A stretch of DNA of 31,886 bases from JBEIQE01 sp040376705 (GTDB taxonomy: Bacteria > Pseudomonadota > Alphaproteobacteria > UBA2400), in assembly GCA_040376705.1 (NCBI GenBank), contig JBEIQE010000022.1, forward strand, positions 1 to 31,886, given 5' to 3'. Below, piece by piece: positions 1 through 8,120 of the stretch. Numbering within the stretch: position 1 is the first letter of the stretch; each line of letters begins with the position of its first letter. The position numbers and the translations under genes were made by a program. Under the pieces are notes generated by a model. It was not told the origin of the DNA. It did no database searches and was given only the letters and a program-made list of their open reading frames with translations.

Positions 1-216
1 GACTGTATTCTGTCCGCTGATATAATCCTTGGCGGCAGATGTTACGATAAGTGCCTGACTGCTAAGCGCAGCCGCCTCACGCTGTACACCCGCTGTTGCC
101 GTAAGCTGCCAGATAGCACTAAAAAGAAAACCTGAAATACTCAGCGCAATCGTCACCTCAAGCAGCGAAAAGCCGCGGCGAGTACGAAGGGGAATAGACT
201 CTCTTATATGAAGCAT
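1..216 (-). CDS. type IV pilin-like (prepilin-type N-methylation) protein, 5' part only
   Basis: The ATG is at 214-216 and 72 codons stay open to the window edge, so the 3' end is missing. The N-terminus is a classic class III signal: a basic stretch (RTRRG, residues 11-15), then FSLLEVTIALS with Glu at +5 after the predicted cut between Gly15 and Phe16, then a hydrophobic helix to about residue 36. Prepilin peptidase would cut and methylate it, and the product would go into a type IV pilus or type II secretion pseudopilus. The start has a GAGGA ribosome site 7 nt upstream. A promoter and palindromes lie at 335-393. The class is clear from the motif, but the exact pilin or pseudopilin cannot be told without the C-terminal part. 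Confidence 0.85.
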   Translation of the reverse strand, partial: MLHIRESIPLRTRRGFSLLEVTIALSISGFLFSAIWQLTATAGVQREAAALSSQALIVTSAAKDYISGQNTV

Positions 217-334
217 AAAAATATCCTCAAGCAGGTAGCCAGAGGATAGAAACATTACAATAGGCCGAAGCCACATCCCTAGAAGCAGAACTCTGCGTCC
301 AGAGGTTCATGTATGGAAAGGTTTCTAGGCCTCA

Positions 335-364
335 AGATATCTTTGTCTGATATCTCAATATTGA
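335..364. promoter_or_regulatory. palindromes at the predicted start of the pilin transcript (operator candidate)
   Basis: AGATATC (335-341) and GATATCT (349-355) form a perfect 7-bp inverted repeat with a 7-nt centre. The next 10 bases, TCAATATTGA (355-364), are also a perfect palindrome and abut the -10 hexamer at 365. Both cover about -6 to +23 of the predicted pilin transcript, where a repressor would block initiation. The protein that binds is unknown. Confidence 0.4.
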
Positions 365-393
365 ATTCTATGGCTGTAATACGGCTATGTCAA
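365..393 (-). promoter_or_regulatory. sigma70-type promoter for the pilin-like gene
   Basis: On the - strand there is TTGACA (388-393), a 17-nt spacer and TAGAAT (365-370). The predicted start is near 358, giving a leader of about 140 nt before the pilin ATG. This is one of the two perfect -35 hexamers among the promoters listed here. Confidence 0.6.
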
Positions 394-560
394 ATCAACT
401 CGATATTATTTTTGCTTTTATATTTAACGATTTTTGGATCTGTGTGACGAGAGCTTTACAAATGCGTTAGCACCCGAAAGTTAGAAAGTGCACTATAAAT
501 ACTGACGTTTTAATGCATGCTACTTAGTAGAAATATGACACGAAATACATTATTTTAAAT

Positions 561-586
561 ATCAGTCTCTAACTTTTCTGACTGAT
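561..586. repeat. 7-bp inverted repeat with 12-nt loop
   Basis: ATCAGTC at 561-567 is exactly complementary to GACTGAT at 580-586. There is no adjacent T-run, so it is not an obvious terminator. Its function is unknown. Confidence 0.4.
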
Positions 587-922
587 CAGGGCAGCAAAAA
601 GTTCTAGCTGCAGTCCTCAGGCAAGAAACGAATTTCCGCTTCGATTCTTGGAAATTTCCCATTTTCTGACATCCGCAACTATTCCAAAAGCATATTAACT
701 CGTCATTTCAAGTTCTTAGATTCGATTTGATAGCCTAGAGAAGGTCCGAAGCTAGGCAAATATATCGGTTACAGTGGGAATCGGTGACACATCGACGAAT
801 GATCCAGTATAGGTTCGTATAGCGCTGTTGCGCCAGACTGCCAGCACTACGACTTTTATCTTTTCAACTTCCTGCAACGCTATATGTTGCCGCAAACGGT
901 GCAAGTACGCAGGGAGCATTTC

Positions 923-1312
923 ATGAAGCTCGGATATGTCATTCTTTATGTTGCGGATGTGGGCCAGACTTTGTCGTTTTACGAAAAGGCTTTCGGCCTG
1001 ACGCGCAAGTTTTTGCACGAGAGCGGAATGTATGGCGAGCTGGAGACAGGTAGTACCACGCTTTCATTTGCAGCTGAAGGTATGGCCGAGATGAACGGCT
1101 TTGACGTACGCCCCAACAAGCCTGACGAGTTACCAGCTGGTGCCGAACTGGCGTTTGTGACTGAGGATGTAAACGCAGCCTATACAAAGGCACTGGCGAC
1201 CGGCGCTATCGACTGTAAGGCGCCAAGCCCAAAGCCATGGGGACAGACAGTAGCCTATGTGCGCGATATTAATGGTTTTATGGTCGAAATCTGCACGCCC
1301 ATTCAGGCTTAA
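923..1312 (+). CDS. VOC-superfamily (glyoxalase/bleomycin-resistance fold) protein
   Basis: A 129-aa protein with the vicinal-oxygen-chelate pattern. The N-terminal half begins KLGYVILYVADVGQTLSFYEKAFGL, with LYVAD and the FYEKAFGL helix typical of the family, and the second half ends with VAYVRDINGFMVEIC, where the glutamate is in the usual metal-ligand position. The length fits a single two-module VOC chain. The start at 923 was chosen because GGGAG lies 7-8 nt upstream and the family N-terminus begins here; an upstream in-frame ATG at 884 would add residues unrelated to the fold. Members bind a divalent metal and act on small electrophiles or aromatic substrates, but the substrate cannot be read from sequence. 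It lies 50 nt upstream of the first glycosyltransferase on the same strand and may share its transcript. Confidence 0.8.
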   Translation: MKLGYVILYVADVGQTLSFYEKAFGLTRKFLHESGMYGELETGSTTLSFAAEGMAEMNGFDVRPNKPDELPAGAELAFVTEDVNAAYTKALATGAIDCKAPSPKPWGQTVAYVRDINGFMVEICTPIQA

Positions 1313-1362
1313 GCTGTTTTGCCCTATTTGCGGGGGTGGTGATATCCGCTACAAGGCGGCTT

Positions 1363-2493
1363 ATGGCCCGTATCCTGCTCGTAACCAATATATTCCCGCC
1401 GTTTATTGGCGGTCCGGCGATTTTTATCGATCGCTTGGCGCATAGCCTGTCGGCCCGTGGGCATGAGGTTACGGTTATCTGCTCGAGCGAGGGCATGCCC
1501 GGTGCAGCGTATGACGCGCAGCGTCCGTTCAAAGTGTGCCGGGTTGATCTCTCGAACCGTTATAAATACGAAATCATGGTACGGCTTACGCTGCTTTGGC
1601 AGCTGCTGCGCCATAAGCTTATTCTGGTGAACGGGCTCGAGAATTATCTGGCCCGCATCGCGCAGCTGCTGCGTCGCCGTTATGTGCTCAAGATTGTGGG
1701 CGATAGCGTGTGGGAGCAGGGTCGTAACTGGGGTTTGGTGACCGCCGGGTTTGACGAATTCCAGAACCAGCCTACGCCCGCCAAGCTGATGGGCATTAAA
1801 GCCGCGCGCGACCGCTGCCTTGCCATGGCGGATGTGGTGGTCACCCCCGGTGTGTGGCTCAGCCGCGTGGTGGGTAAATGGGGCGTGGCTGAACAGCGCC
1901 TGCAGGTTATTCGCAACGGTGTGCCGATGGCCACATTTAACCAAGAGCCCAGCACACGTACTGGCGATCTCGATATACTATTCATCGGCCGCCTGACCAA
2001 CTGGAAGGGCGCCGAGACCCTGCTGCTGGCACTGGTCGGCCAGACCGGCATGAAGCTCACAGTGGTGGGCGATGGGCCTGAACTGCCGCTGATCAGCAAT
2101 CTCATCCAGCAGCTCGGGCTGCAGGGCGTGGTTACGCTGGCGGGCAAAATGGAGCAGGCCAAGCTGCATACACGTATGCAGAGCGCCCATGTGCTGGTGT
2201 TGCCATCCAACTATGAAGGTCTGTCGCATACCCTGCTCGAGGCCGGGGCGGCTGGGCTGGCACGTATCGCGTCAGATATCGGCGGTAATCAGGATGCTGT
2301 TGCGCATGAGATTGATGGTATCCTGTTCCCTTACGGCGATGTAGCTGCCCTGCGCGCTGCGCTTTTACGCCTGCGGGATGATGAGCCATTACGCCTGAAG
2401 CTGGCACAGGCTGCACGTGCAGCTGCCCAGCGCGATGATTTCAAGGGCACGGTTGATGCCTATGTTAAGTTGCTGGAAGAGAGAGCCGCCTGA
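1363..2493 (+). CDS. GT4-family glycosyltransferase
   Basis: A 376-aa GT-B fold enzyme. The N-terminal domain starts ARILLVTNIFPPFIGGPA, the usual first strand and glycine-rich loop. The C-terminal domain has the donor-binding start IGRLTNWKGAETLL, the GDGPELPLI loop and the EX7E motif in NYEGLSHTLLEAG. It should move a sugar from a nucleotide-sugar donor to a lipid-linked glycan on the cytoplasmic face of the membrane. The donor sugar is not predictable. The ATG at 1363 follows AAGG by about 6 nt; an in-frame GTG at 1336 is possible but adds residues before the canonical first strand. It is first in a tight + strand operon, and its stop overlaps the next start by one base. Confidence 0.9.
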   Translation: MARILLVTNIFPPFIGGPAIFIDRLAHSLSARGHEVTVICSSEGMPGAAYDAQRPFKVCRVDLSNRYKYEIMVRLTLLWQLLRHKLILVNGLENYLARIAQLLRRRYVLKIVGDSVWEQGRNWGLVTAGFDEFQNQPTPAKLMGIKAARDRCLAMADVVVTPGVWLSRVVGKWGVAEQRLQVIRNGVPMATFNQEPSTRTGDLDILFIGRLTNWKGAETLLLALVGQTGMKLTVVGDGPELPLISNLIQQLGLQGVVTLAGKMEQAKLHTRMQSAHVLVLPSNYEGLSHTLLEAGAAGLARIASDIGGNQDAVAHEIDGILFPYGDVAALRAALLRLRDDEPLRLKLAQAARAAAQRDDFKGTVDAYVKLLEERAA

Positions 2494-3641
2494 TGAGTCG
2501 CGTTATTCATGTTATGTCGTTTTACGATGTGCCGGGCCGTGTGGCCTTTTCGGGTGCAGAAAACCACCTGTTCACGCTTATGGCCGGGCAGCTGCGCGCG
2601 GGCTGGCAGGTTGAGCTTTTAATGGTGATCGGGCTGGATGGCGAGCGCCTGCAGGCCAAGGCGCAAGAGCTGCGCGCTCAGGGGATTGCTGTTACTTGTG
2701 TAAACTACCCTGTTATGGGGCTGGGTACTCTCTACAAGTTCCTGCGACCGCTCATCATCGCGCCGCTGGCCAAGGTGCTGCGCGCTTACAAGAACGATAT
2801 TGTGCATATTCACCCGCTCACGGGCTCGAGCGGCTTGTCTGCCGCTGCAGCAGCTGTGGCTGGCTGTAAACGCGTTGTATACAGCTACCATAATAACGAG
2901 CCGTTCATGGCGCAGCAGCCGTTTAAAACCGGCATGCAGCTGATGGATAAGCTGGCTAAACGCACACTCGCTATTAGCGGCACGGTGCGTGACCATCTGG
3001 TCGATAATGTAGGACTCGATAGTAAACGCGTGCGCGTTATCTACTACGGTATCGAGATGCCGGATCATGCGCCCGACCGTGCTGCCTTGCGCGCGCGCCT
3101 TGGTGTGCCGCAGGACAAGTTCCTTGTAGGCCTTGTGGGCCGGTTGATCGAGCAGAAGGATATACCTACCTTCCTGAAGGCGCTGAAGAAGCTGCCAGAT
3201 GTGCAGGGCGTGATTATCGGCGGTGGGGACTTGCTTGAACCCTTGAAGGCCGAGGCCAATACCCTAGGGCTTACCAATATCGTATTCGCAGGCCCGCACC
3301 CGGACGGGCCGGAGCTGATTGGCTGCCTCGACCTGATGGTGCTGCCATCTGCCTACGAAGGTTTGGGTCTTGTATTGCTTGAAGCCATGGTGCGCCGTGT
3401 ACCTATCGTGGGTAGCACCGGCGGCGCTATTCCTGAAGTGACCGAGCAGGGGCAGCTTGCACGCCTGTTCCCGGTTGGGGATGTTGATAAGTTCGTGGCC
3501 GCGATTGAAGAGCTGCGCACCAACACAGCTGCACGCGATGAGCTGACGGCACGTGCCTATAAGCGCGCTGAAGAAAAATATACGGTTGATGCAATGGTAA
3601 AGGCCACTGCGGTTATGTACCAAGAAGCGTTGGCCGCGTGA
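2493..3641 (+). CDS. GT4-family glycosyltransferase
   Basis: A 382-aa GT-B enzyme. The N-terminal region contains FSGAENHLFTLMAGQL, the acceptor-side glycine/glutamate loop common in GT4, then IVHIHPL and VYSYHNNEP. The C-terminal Rossmann domain begins VGLVGRLIEQKDIPTFL and carries SAYEGLGLVLLEAM with the EX7E motif. It probably adds one sugar of the repeat unit made by this locus. The start codon overlaps the previous stop (TGATG) and the stop overlaps the next gene by 4 nt, so translation is probably coupled. The donor sugar cannot be predicted. Confidence 0.9.
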   Translation: MSRVIHVMSFYDVPGRVAFSGAENHLFTLMAGQLRAGWQVELLMVIGLDGERLQAKAQELRAQGIAVTCVNYPVMGLGTLYKFLRPLIIAPLAKVLRAYKNDIVHIHPLTGSSGLSAAAAAVAGCKRVVYSYHNNEPFMAQQPFKTGMQLMDKLAKRTLAISGTVRDHLVDNVGLDSKRVRVIYYGIEMPDHAPDRAALRARLGVPQDKFLVGLVGRLIEQKDIPTFLKALKKLPDVQGVIIGGGDLLEPLKAEANTLGLTNIVFAGPHPDGPELIGCLDLMVLPSAYEGLGLVLLEAMVRRVPIVGSTGGAIPEVTEQGQLARLFPVGDVDKFVAAIEELRTNTAARDELTARAYKRAEEKYTVDAMVKATAVMYQEALAA

Positions 3642-4747
3642 GTACCATCGTCCACCTCATCACCGGTCTTAATGTAGGTGGAGCCGAACTGGCGCTCTTC
3701 AGGTTGCTCGAAGGGCTTACGGTTGAAGAGCGCAAGCATCACCGCGTGGTCTCCATGATTCCGCTTGGACCGGTAGCTGCCAAAATACAGGCGCTTGATA
3801 TCTTTGTTGTCAGCCTCGAGATGCAGCCGAGCACGGTTACCTTCAGCGGCCTTGTAAGCCTCATCAAGCTGCTGCGCGTGTTGCCGGACTGGCATTTGCA
3901 GGCGTGGATGTATCACGCCAACCTTTTGGCTGCGGTTGTATGCCTTGCCATGTTCAAGCCGCGCAATCTGGTGTGGAGCGTCAGGCATTCGCTTACGGCC
4001 ATTCAGAGCGAGCGATTTTTAACCCGCCATGTCATCAAACAGTCGGCCATGCTCTCGCTGCTGCCGCAGTGCATTTTATACGTGGCGCAGGCCAGTGCGC
4101 GCCAGCATGAAGCGATTATGTATGCCAAGAGCCGTACGCTGGTTATTCCTGTAGGCTACGATGTTTCCAAATTCACGCCCAACGATGGCAAGGCTCTGCG
4201 CGAGGTTGTGAAAATCACAGCGCCGATCATCGCGCATGTCGGGCGGTGGGACTGGACCAAGGATCACGCCAATTTCTTTGCTGCACTAGCGCTGGTGCCG
4301 AGTGCCCATGCAGTGCTGATTGGCACCAATATCGAGCGTGATAACGCCGAGCTGATGGCACTGGTTCGCCAGCATGGGGTTGAGGCACGGGTGCATCTGC
4401 TGGGTTATCGTGATGATGTGCATCAGCTGCTGCCGGGGGCTGACCTTTTGTGCCTGTCATCCGTTACCGAAGCGCAGCCGAACGCCGTGGGCGAGGCCAT
4501 GGCCTGCGGTGTGCCTTGCGTGGTAACCGATGTGGGCGATGCTGCCGATTTGGTGGGCGAAACCGGCTGGGTAGTTCCCCCGAATAATGCTCAGGCCTTG
4601 GCTGCTGCACTTAATGAGGCGCTGGCAACCGACCTTAAGAGCAGGGGTGTAGCTGCGCGTGCGCGCGTCTTGGCAAATTATACCCGCGAGAATATGCTGA
4701 TGGCTTATCGCAAGCTGTATCGTGATTTGGGGTGGACTACACCATGA
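3638..4747 (+). CDS. GT4-family glycosyltransferase
   Basis: A 369-aa GT-B glycosyltransferase. The start is GTG in a GTGA overlap with the previous stop, giving STIVHLITGLNVGGAELALF, which matches the N-terminal GT4 signature with the NVGGAE loop. The C-terminal half has IAHVGRWDWTKDHANF and the motif SSVTEAQPNAVGEAMACG, an EX7E variant that still has both glutamates. Third glycosyltransferase of the + strand block, predicted to act on the cytoplasmic face in glycan repeat assembly. Linkage and donor are unknown. Confidence 0.88.
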   Translation: MSTIVHLITGLNVGGAELALFRLLEGLTVEERKHHRVVSMIPLGPVAAKIQALDIFVVSLEMQPSTVTFSGLVSLIKLLRVLPDWHLQAWMYHANLLAAVVCLAMFKPRNLVWSVRHSLTAIQSERFLTRHVIKQSAMLSLLPQCILYVAQASARQHEAIMYAKSRTLVIPVGYDVSKFTPNDGKALREVVKITAPIIAHVGRWDWTKDHANFFAALALVPSAHAVLIGTNIERDNAELMALVRQHGVEARVHLLGYRDDVHQLLPGADLLCLSSVTEAQPNAVGEAMACGVPCVVTDVGDAADLVGETGWVVPPNNAQALAAALNEALATDLKSRGVAARARVLANYTRENMLMAYRKLYRDLGWTTP

Positions 4748-5544
4748 TTGCCAGAGTAGCCAACGGTCTTAAGGTACGGGCGCGCACTGCGTGGCAAAGC
4801 AGCCATGTTCTGGGCAGCCTGCCTGCGGGTGTGCGCTTTGCCTTATGGGCCAAGAACGACCGCGTGCGGCGCTGGCAGGGGCAATCAGGTAATTACAGTT
4901 TTCTTATGCGCTGGGGCGATTGGCCGTCAGTGCAGGAAGTGCTGATCGAGCATGAATATAAAATCATCAACGAGTGTCTGAAGGGCAAAGCCAGCCCTGT
5001 GGTGCTCGATCTGGGTGCTAACATCGGCACATTCTCACTCTATATCTTCCAGAACTTCCCCAAGGCGCGGGTGGTGGCTTATGAGCCGGGTAAAGAGATT
5101 TATGCGCTGCTTGAAGCCACCCACAAGCTTAACAGCGGGCTTGATTGGACCATCCATCAGGCGGCAGTCTGGCGTGAGGATGGCAGTGTTAGCTTTAACA
5201 CCACCGAGTATTCGCATGGCAGTCGCGTGATCACCACAGGCAGCGAAACTGTTCCCGCTGTGAGCTTTGTAACCGCTATGGCTGGCCTGCCCGCAGGCCC
5301 AATTGATCTTGTAAAGGTTGATGTTGAAGGCGCAGAAGAAGCCGTACTACTGGGCCATGAAGCCGAGCTGGCGCGTATCGAGCACTTGATCATCGAGCTG
5401 CATCCGGGGCGGTGCGATACCGATAAAGTCTTGGCCCTGCTGCGTCAGAGCTATGCCTACATTTACTTTATCCCGGATCGTGGCTCGACTAAACCGCTGC
5501 TGCTCTGTGCGCGGCGCGCGTTTAATTTGCCCCTGTTTAGCTAG
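4744..5544 (+). CDS. FkbM-family SAM-dependent methyltransferase
   Basis: A 266-aa protein. The SAM-binding motif I is VVLDLGANIGTFSLY at about residues 85-100, followed by VVAYEPGKEIYALLE and IDLVKVDVEGAEEAVLLG, which together are the FkbM (Methyltransf_21) pattern. These enzymes commonly O-methylate sugars in surface glycans. The ATG at 4744 sits in an ATGA overlap with the upstream glycosyltransferase; a GTG 12 nt earlier is also in frame but less likely. It is the last gene of the + block, and its TAG lies inside the 3' end of the convergent asnB-like gene (8-nt overlap). Confidence 0.88.
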   Translation: MIARVANGLKVRARTAWQSSHVLGSLPAGVRFALWAKNDRVRRWQGQSGNYSFLMRWGDWPSVQEVLIEHEYKIINECLKGKASPVVLDLGANIGTFSLYIFQNFPKARVVAYEPGKEIYALLEATHKLNSGLDWTIHQAAVWREDGSVSFNTTEYSHGSRVITTGSETVPAVSFVTAMAGLPAGPIDLVKVDVEGAEEAVLLGHEAELARIEHLIIELHPGRCDTDKVLALLRQSYAYIYFIPDRGSTKPLLLCARRAFNLPLFS

Positions 5545-7348
5545 CTGTTGTACGCCACGCCTGCAGCATAAGTACCGCCCATAGCTGGTGCGGCCAGTTA
5601 CGGCGGCCCGACTTGTGCTCGGCCCATTTCCTGAGGATCGGTGCGGCGTCCAGCCCTGTGAGCTTGTCTTCCTGAAGTAAATCTTCGGCCCAGTCCTTGA
5701 GCGGCCCGCGTAGCCAGCTGGCCAGCGGTACGGCAAAACCCTGTTTGGGGCGATCGATCAGCTCGCGCGGTACATAGCGGTACAGCACTTCGCGCAGCAG
5801 CCACTTGCTTGTGCCATTACGCAGCTTCATGTGTTGCGGCAGGCTCCAGGCGAACTCTACCACGCGGTGGTCGAGCAGTGGCACCCGTGCCTCAAGCGCT
5901 ACGGCCATACTCGCGCGATCTACTTTGGTGAGGATGTCATCCGGCAGATATGTCGTCAGGTCGGTAAGCTGCATTTTATCGAGCAGGTTGCCGAAGTCTG
6001 GCCAGTCGTAGCTGCAGCCCAGTTCGGGCCATAGCTGCACGAGGTGCAGGAAGATATCATCCGCGCTCTGGCTTTGGCTGAGCAGGTGACACAGTTTGCG
6101 CAGGCGGTCGTGCGGCAGAATGCCAATAATAGCGCATACAAATTTGCGCAACGGTTGCGGCAGTAACAGCGCCTTTTTAAGCGCGAGCGTGCGCTGGTAG
6201 CGCTCGTAGCCCGCAAACAGCTCATCCCCGCCATCGCCTGAAAGGGCCACGGTTACATGCTGGCGTGTCATGGCGCTGACCAGCAGGGTGGGGATTTGCG
6301 ATGAATCGGCAAACGGCTCGTCATACCAGTGCTGCAAGTGCGGAATCACATCAAGCGCCTGCTGCGCGGTGACCATCATCTCGGTATGCTCGGTACCCAA
6401 GTGCACCGCCACAGCCTTGGCATGACCGGCCTCGTTAAAGCCTGCCGCTTCAAACCCGACTGTGAAGGTCTTGATCTTCTGGCCACTCTGCTTTTGCATG
6501 AGTGCGGCCACAAGGCTGGAGTCGATGCCGCCTGAGAGGAAGGCGCCCAATGGCACATCCGCCAGCATGTGCTGGGCGATAACATCTTTAAGCAGACCCT
6601 CGAGATGGTCGGTTGCCACTTGATCGCTTACAGCCGTACGGCGGATAGTGCCTTCGCGCGCCACATCACTGGCCGACCAGTAGAGCTCTTCGCTGATGCT
6701 GCCATCGCTGCGCACATTCAAAATCTGGCCAGGCATGAGTTTATGAATACTCTTATAAATACTTCGCGGCGCAGGCACATAACCCCAGCACAGGTAGTCG
6801 TTGAATACGCTGTCATCAACTTCAAGCGTGCCAGCAGCTTTAATGGCCTTCAGCTCGGAGCCGAAGACAAAACGCTTGCCGATATGGCCCCAGTACAGCG
6901 GCTTGATACCGAGGCGGTCGCGCACCAGAGTAAGGCTGCGCGCTTCGCGGTCCCATAGGGCGATGGCAAACATACCGCACAGCTTTTGCACCATACCGGT
7001 GATGCCCCATACAGCAGCACCCTCGAGAATCACCTCGGTATCTGATTGGCCACGGAACTTGCGCCCGGCAGCTTCAAGCTCACGGCGCAAAATCTGGTAG
7101 TTATAAATTTCGCCATTATAAACCACCACATAGCGTTGGCAGCTCGAGAGCATGGGCTGGTGGCCGAGGGGCGAGAGGTCGATAATTGACAGGCGGCGGT
7201 GGCCCAGCGAGACACCATCATTCGACCCACCCCAAATACCGCTATCATCCGGCCCACGGTGGCTGATGGCGTCTGTCATGCGCCGGCATGTCCGCTCAAC
7301 TTCGCTGGCAAAAACGGTTTTATCGATAAGGCCAGCAATACCGCACAT
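5537..7348 (-). CDS. asnB: asparagine synthetase B-type glutamine amidotransferase of the glycan locus
   Basis: A 603-aa, full-length protein. Cys2 of MCGIAG is the class II glutamine amidotransferase nucleophile exposed after Met removal; RGPDD (31-35) and YNGEIYN (78-84) complete the glutaminase domain. The synthetase domain has the pyrophosphate motif SGGIDSS at 272-278 and later SGDGGDELFAGYERY. Such enzymes make asparagine, but copies inside O-antigen or capsule clusters are thought to amidate uronic-acid-type sugars (the role proposed for WbpS-like proteins). Its position at the end of a seven-gene - strand glycan operon, 1 nt after a methyltransferase, favours a glycan-modifying role; that part is inference. 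The stop overlaps the convergent FkbM gene by 8 nt. Confidence 0.88.
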   Translation of the reverse strand: MCGIAGLIDKTVFASEVERTCRRMTDAISHRGPDDSGIWGGSNDGVSLGHRRLSIIDLSPLGHQPMLSSCQRYVVVYNGEIYNYQILRRELEAAGRKFRGQSDTEVILEGAAVWGITGMVQKLCGMFAIALWDREARSLTLVRDRLGIKPLYWGHIGKRFVFGSELKAIKAAGTLEVDDSVFNDYLCWGYVPAPRSIYKSIHKLMPGQILNVRSDGSISEELYWSASDVAREGTIRRTAVSDQVATDHLEGLLKDVIAQHMLADVPLGAFLSGGIDSSLVAALMQKQSGQKIKTFTVGFEAAGFNEAGHAKAVAVHLGTEHTEMMVTAQQALDVIPHLQHWYDEPFADSSQIPTLLVSAMTRQHVTVALSGDGGDELFAGYERYQRTLALKKALLLPQPLRKFVCAIIGILPHDRLRKLCHLLSQSQSADDIFLHLVQLWPELGCSYDWPDFGNLLDKMQLTDLTTYLPDDILTKVDRASMAVALEARVPLLDHRVVEFAWSLPQHMKLRNGTSKWLLREVLYRYVPRELIDRPKQGFAVPLASWLRGPLKDWAEDLLQEDKLTGLDAAPILRKWAEHKSGRRNWPHQLWAVLMLQAWRTTAS

Positions 7349-7349
7349 A

Positions 7350-8120
7350 TCAGGCGTGCCTCAAAACAAGCGTACGTGAGGGCATTTCGCGCCACAGGTT
7401 GGTGGTATCTCCCAGCCTGGCGTTGGCCTCGGCTGCAAACTGGCTGTTGAGTTTATCTTCGGTCTCAATCCAGAAGCGGGCAAAATCAGCCTGCCTTTCG
7501 GGTGGCATGGCTTTGGCCAGTGCCTTGAAGCTGGTGAGGTTCTCATAACGCACGCTGGCAATTGCCAGGCCCGCTGCAGTGGCCAGTTGTTGTGCTTCGG
7601 CAGGGGTAACGCGGCGCTGGAACAGGCCGTATTTTTTAAGCCTCAGCCAGAGCGGGGCCAGCAGGTTGCGTATATGCTCAACCACTGCCCCGGGCCAGGT
7701 GCGCGGGCTTGAGAGATCGAGCGATTGCCTGAAGTGGCCATCATCGTAATTCAAATGGAATTCGCCAGTAGGCGCGAGGCAGCGTTTGGCATGCCGCAGA
7801 TATGCGGCCCTGTCGGCTACATGCTCGAACACCGAGAAGCTGACAATATAATCGGCCTCTATGGCCAGTGTCTCGATGCTGTTACCGGTATGCAGTTGTG
7901 CCTTGCCATCCAGCTTGTTTTTAAGGTCGGCAAACGAGGCCGCATCCGGCTCATAGCACACCAGCTTGAGGGAGGGGTTTGCAACGAGGATTTTATCCCA
8001 ATCTCCACCACGGCCAGCGCCGTAATCGAAGATCGTTGCCTGCGGGTTGGTACGCAGAATATCGCGGATGATCCGCACTTTGGCCGAGTTGCCCAGCCAG
8101 TAGAGTGGCTCTGTGCTCAT
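7350..8120 (-). CDS. class I SAM-dependent methyltransferase
   Basis: A 256-aa protein. Motif I is TIFDYGAGRGGDWDKIL near residues 29-45, followed by an acidic strand end, LVCYEPDAASF, and the post-motif VSFSVFEHVADRAAYL, all typical of Methyltransf_11/23 enzymes. The target is unknown; its place between a glycosyltransferase and the AsnB-type gene suggests methylation of a sugar or of a terminal residue of the glycan. The start forms a 4-nt ATGA overlap with the upstream glycosyltransferase, and only 1 nt separates its stop from the asnB start, so it is clearly within the same transcript. Confidence 0.82.
   Translation of the reverse strand: MSTEPLYWLGNSAKVRIIRDILRTNPQATIFDYGAGRGGDWDKILVANPSLKLVCYEPDAASFADLKNKLDGKAQLHTGNSIETLAIEADYIVSFSVFEHVADRAAYLRHAKRCLAPTGEFHLNYDDGHFRQSLDLSSPRTWPGAVVEHIRNLLAPLWLRLKKYGLFQRRVTPAEAQQLATAAGLAIASVRYENLTSFKALAKAMPPERQADFARFWIETEDKLNSQFAAEANARLGDTTNLWREMPSRTLVLRHA

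Larger units (their letters stand above)
217..922. other. AT-rich intergenic region between pilin-like gene and VOC gene
   Basis: About 700 nt with no convincing gene on either strand. It is visibly more AT-rich than the coding DNA to the right. Contents seen: the pilin promoter and palindromes (335-393), a 7-bp inverted repeat ATCAGTC/GACTGAT at 561-586 around a 12-nt loop, and a 6-bp inverted repeat GCCTAG/CTAGGC at 733-757. No intrinsic terminator with a T-run and no tRNA was found. I could not identify a promoter for the VOC gene. Confidence 0.6.

Noticed and set aside
752..1018. 88-aa reading frame on the - strand
   Set aside because: It starts inside the VOC gene, has no ribosome site and its sequence has no recognisable pattern; it is the shadow of the VOC gene running into the gap.
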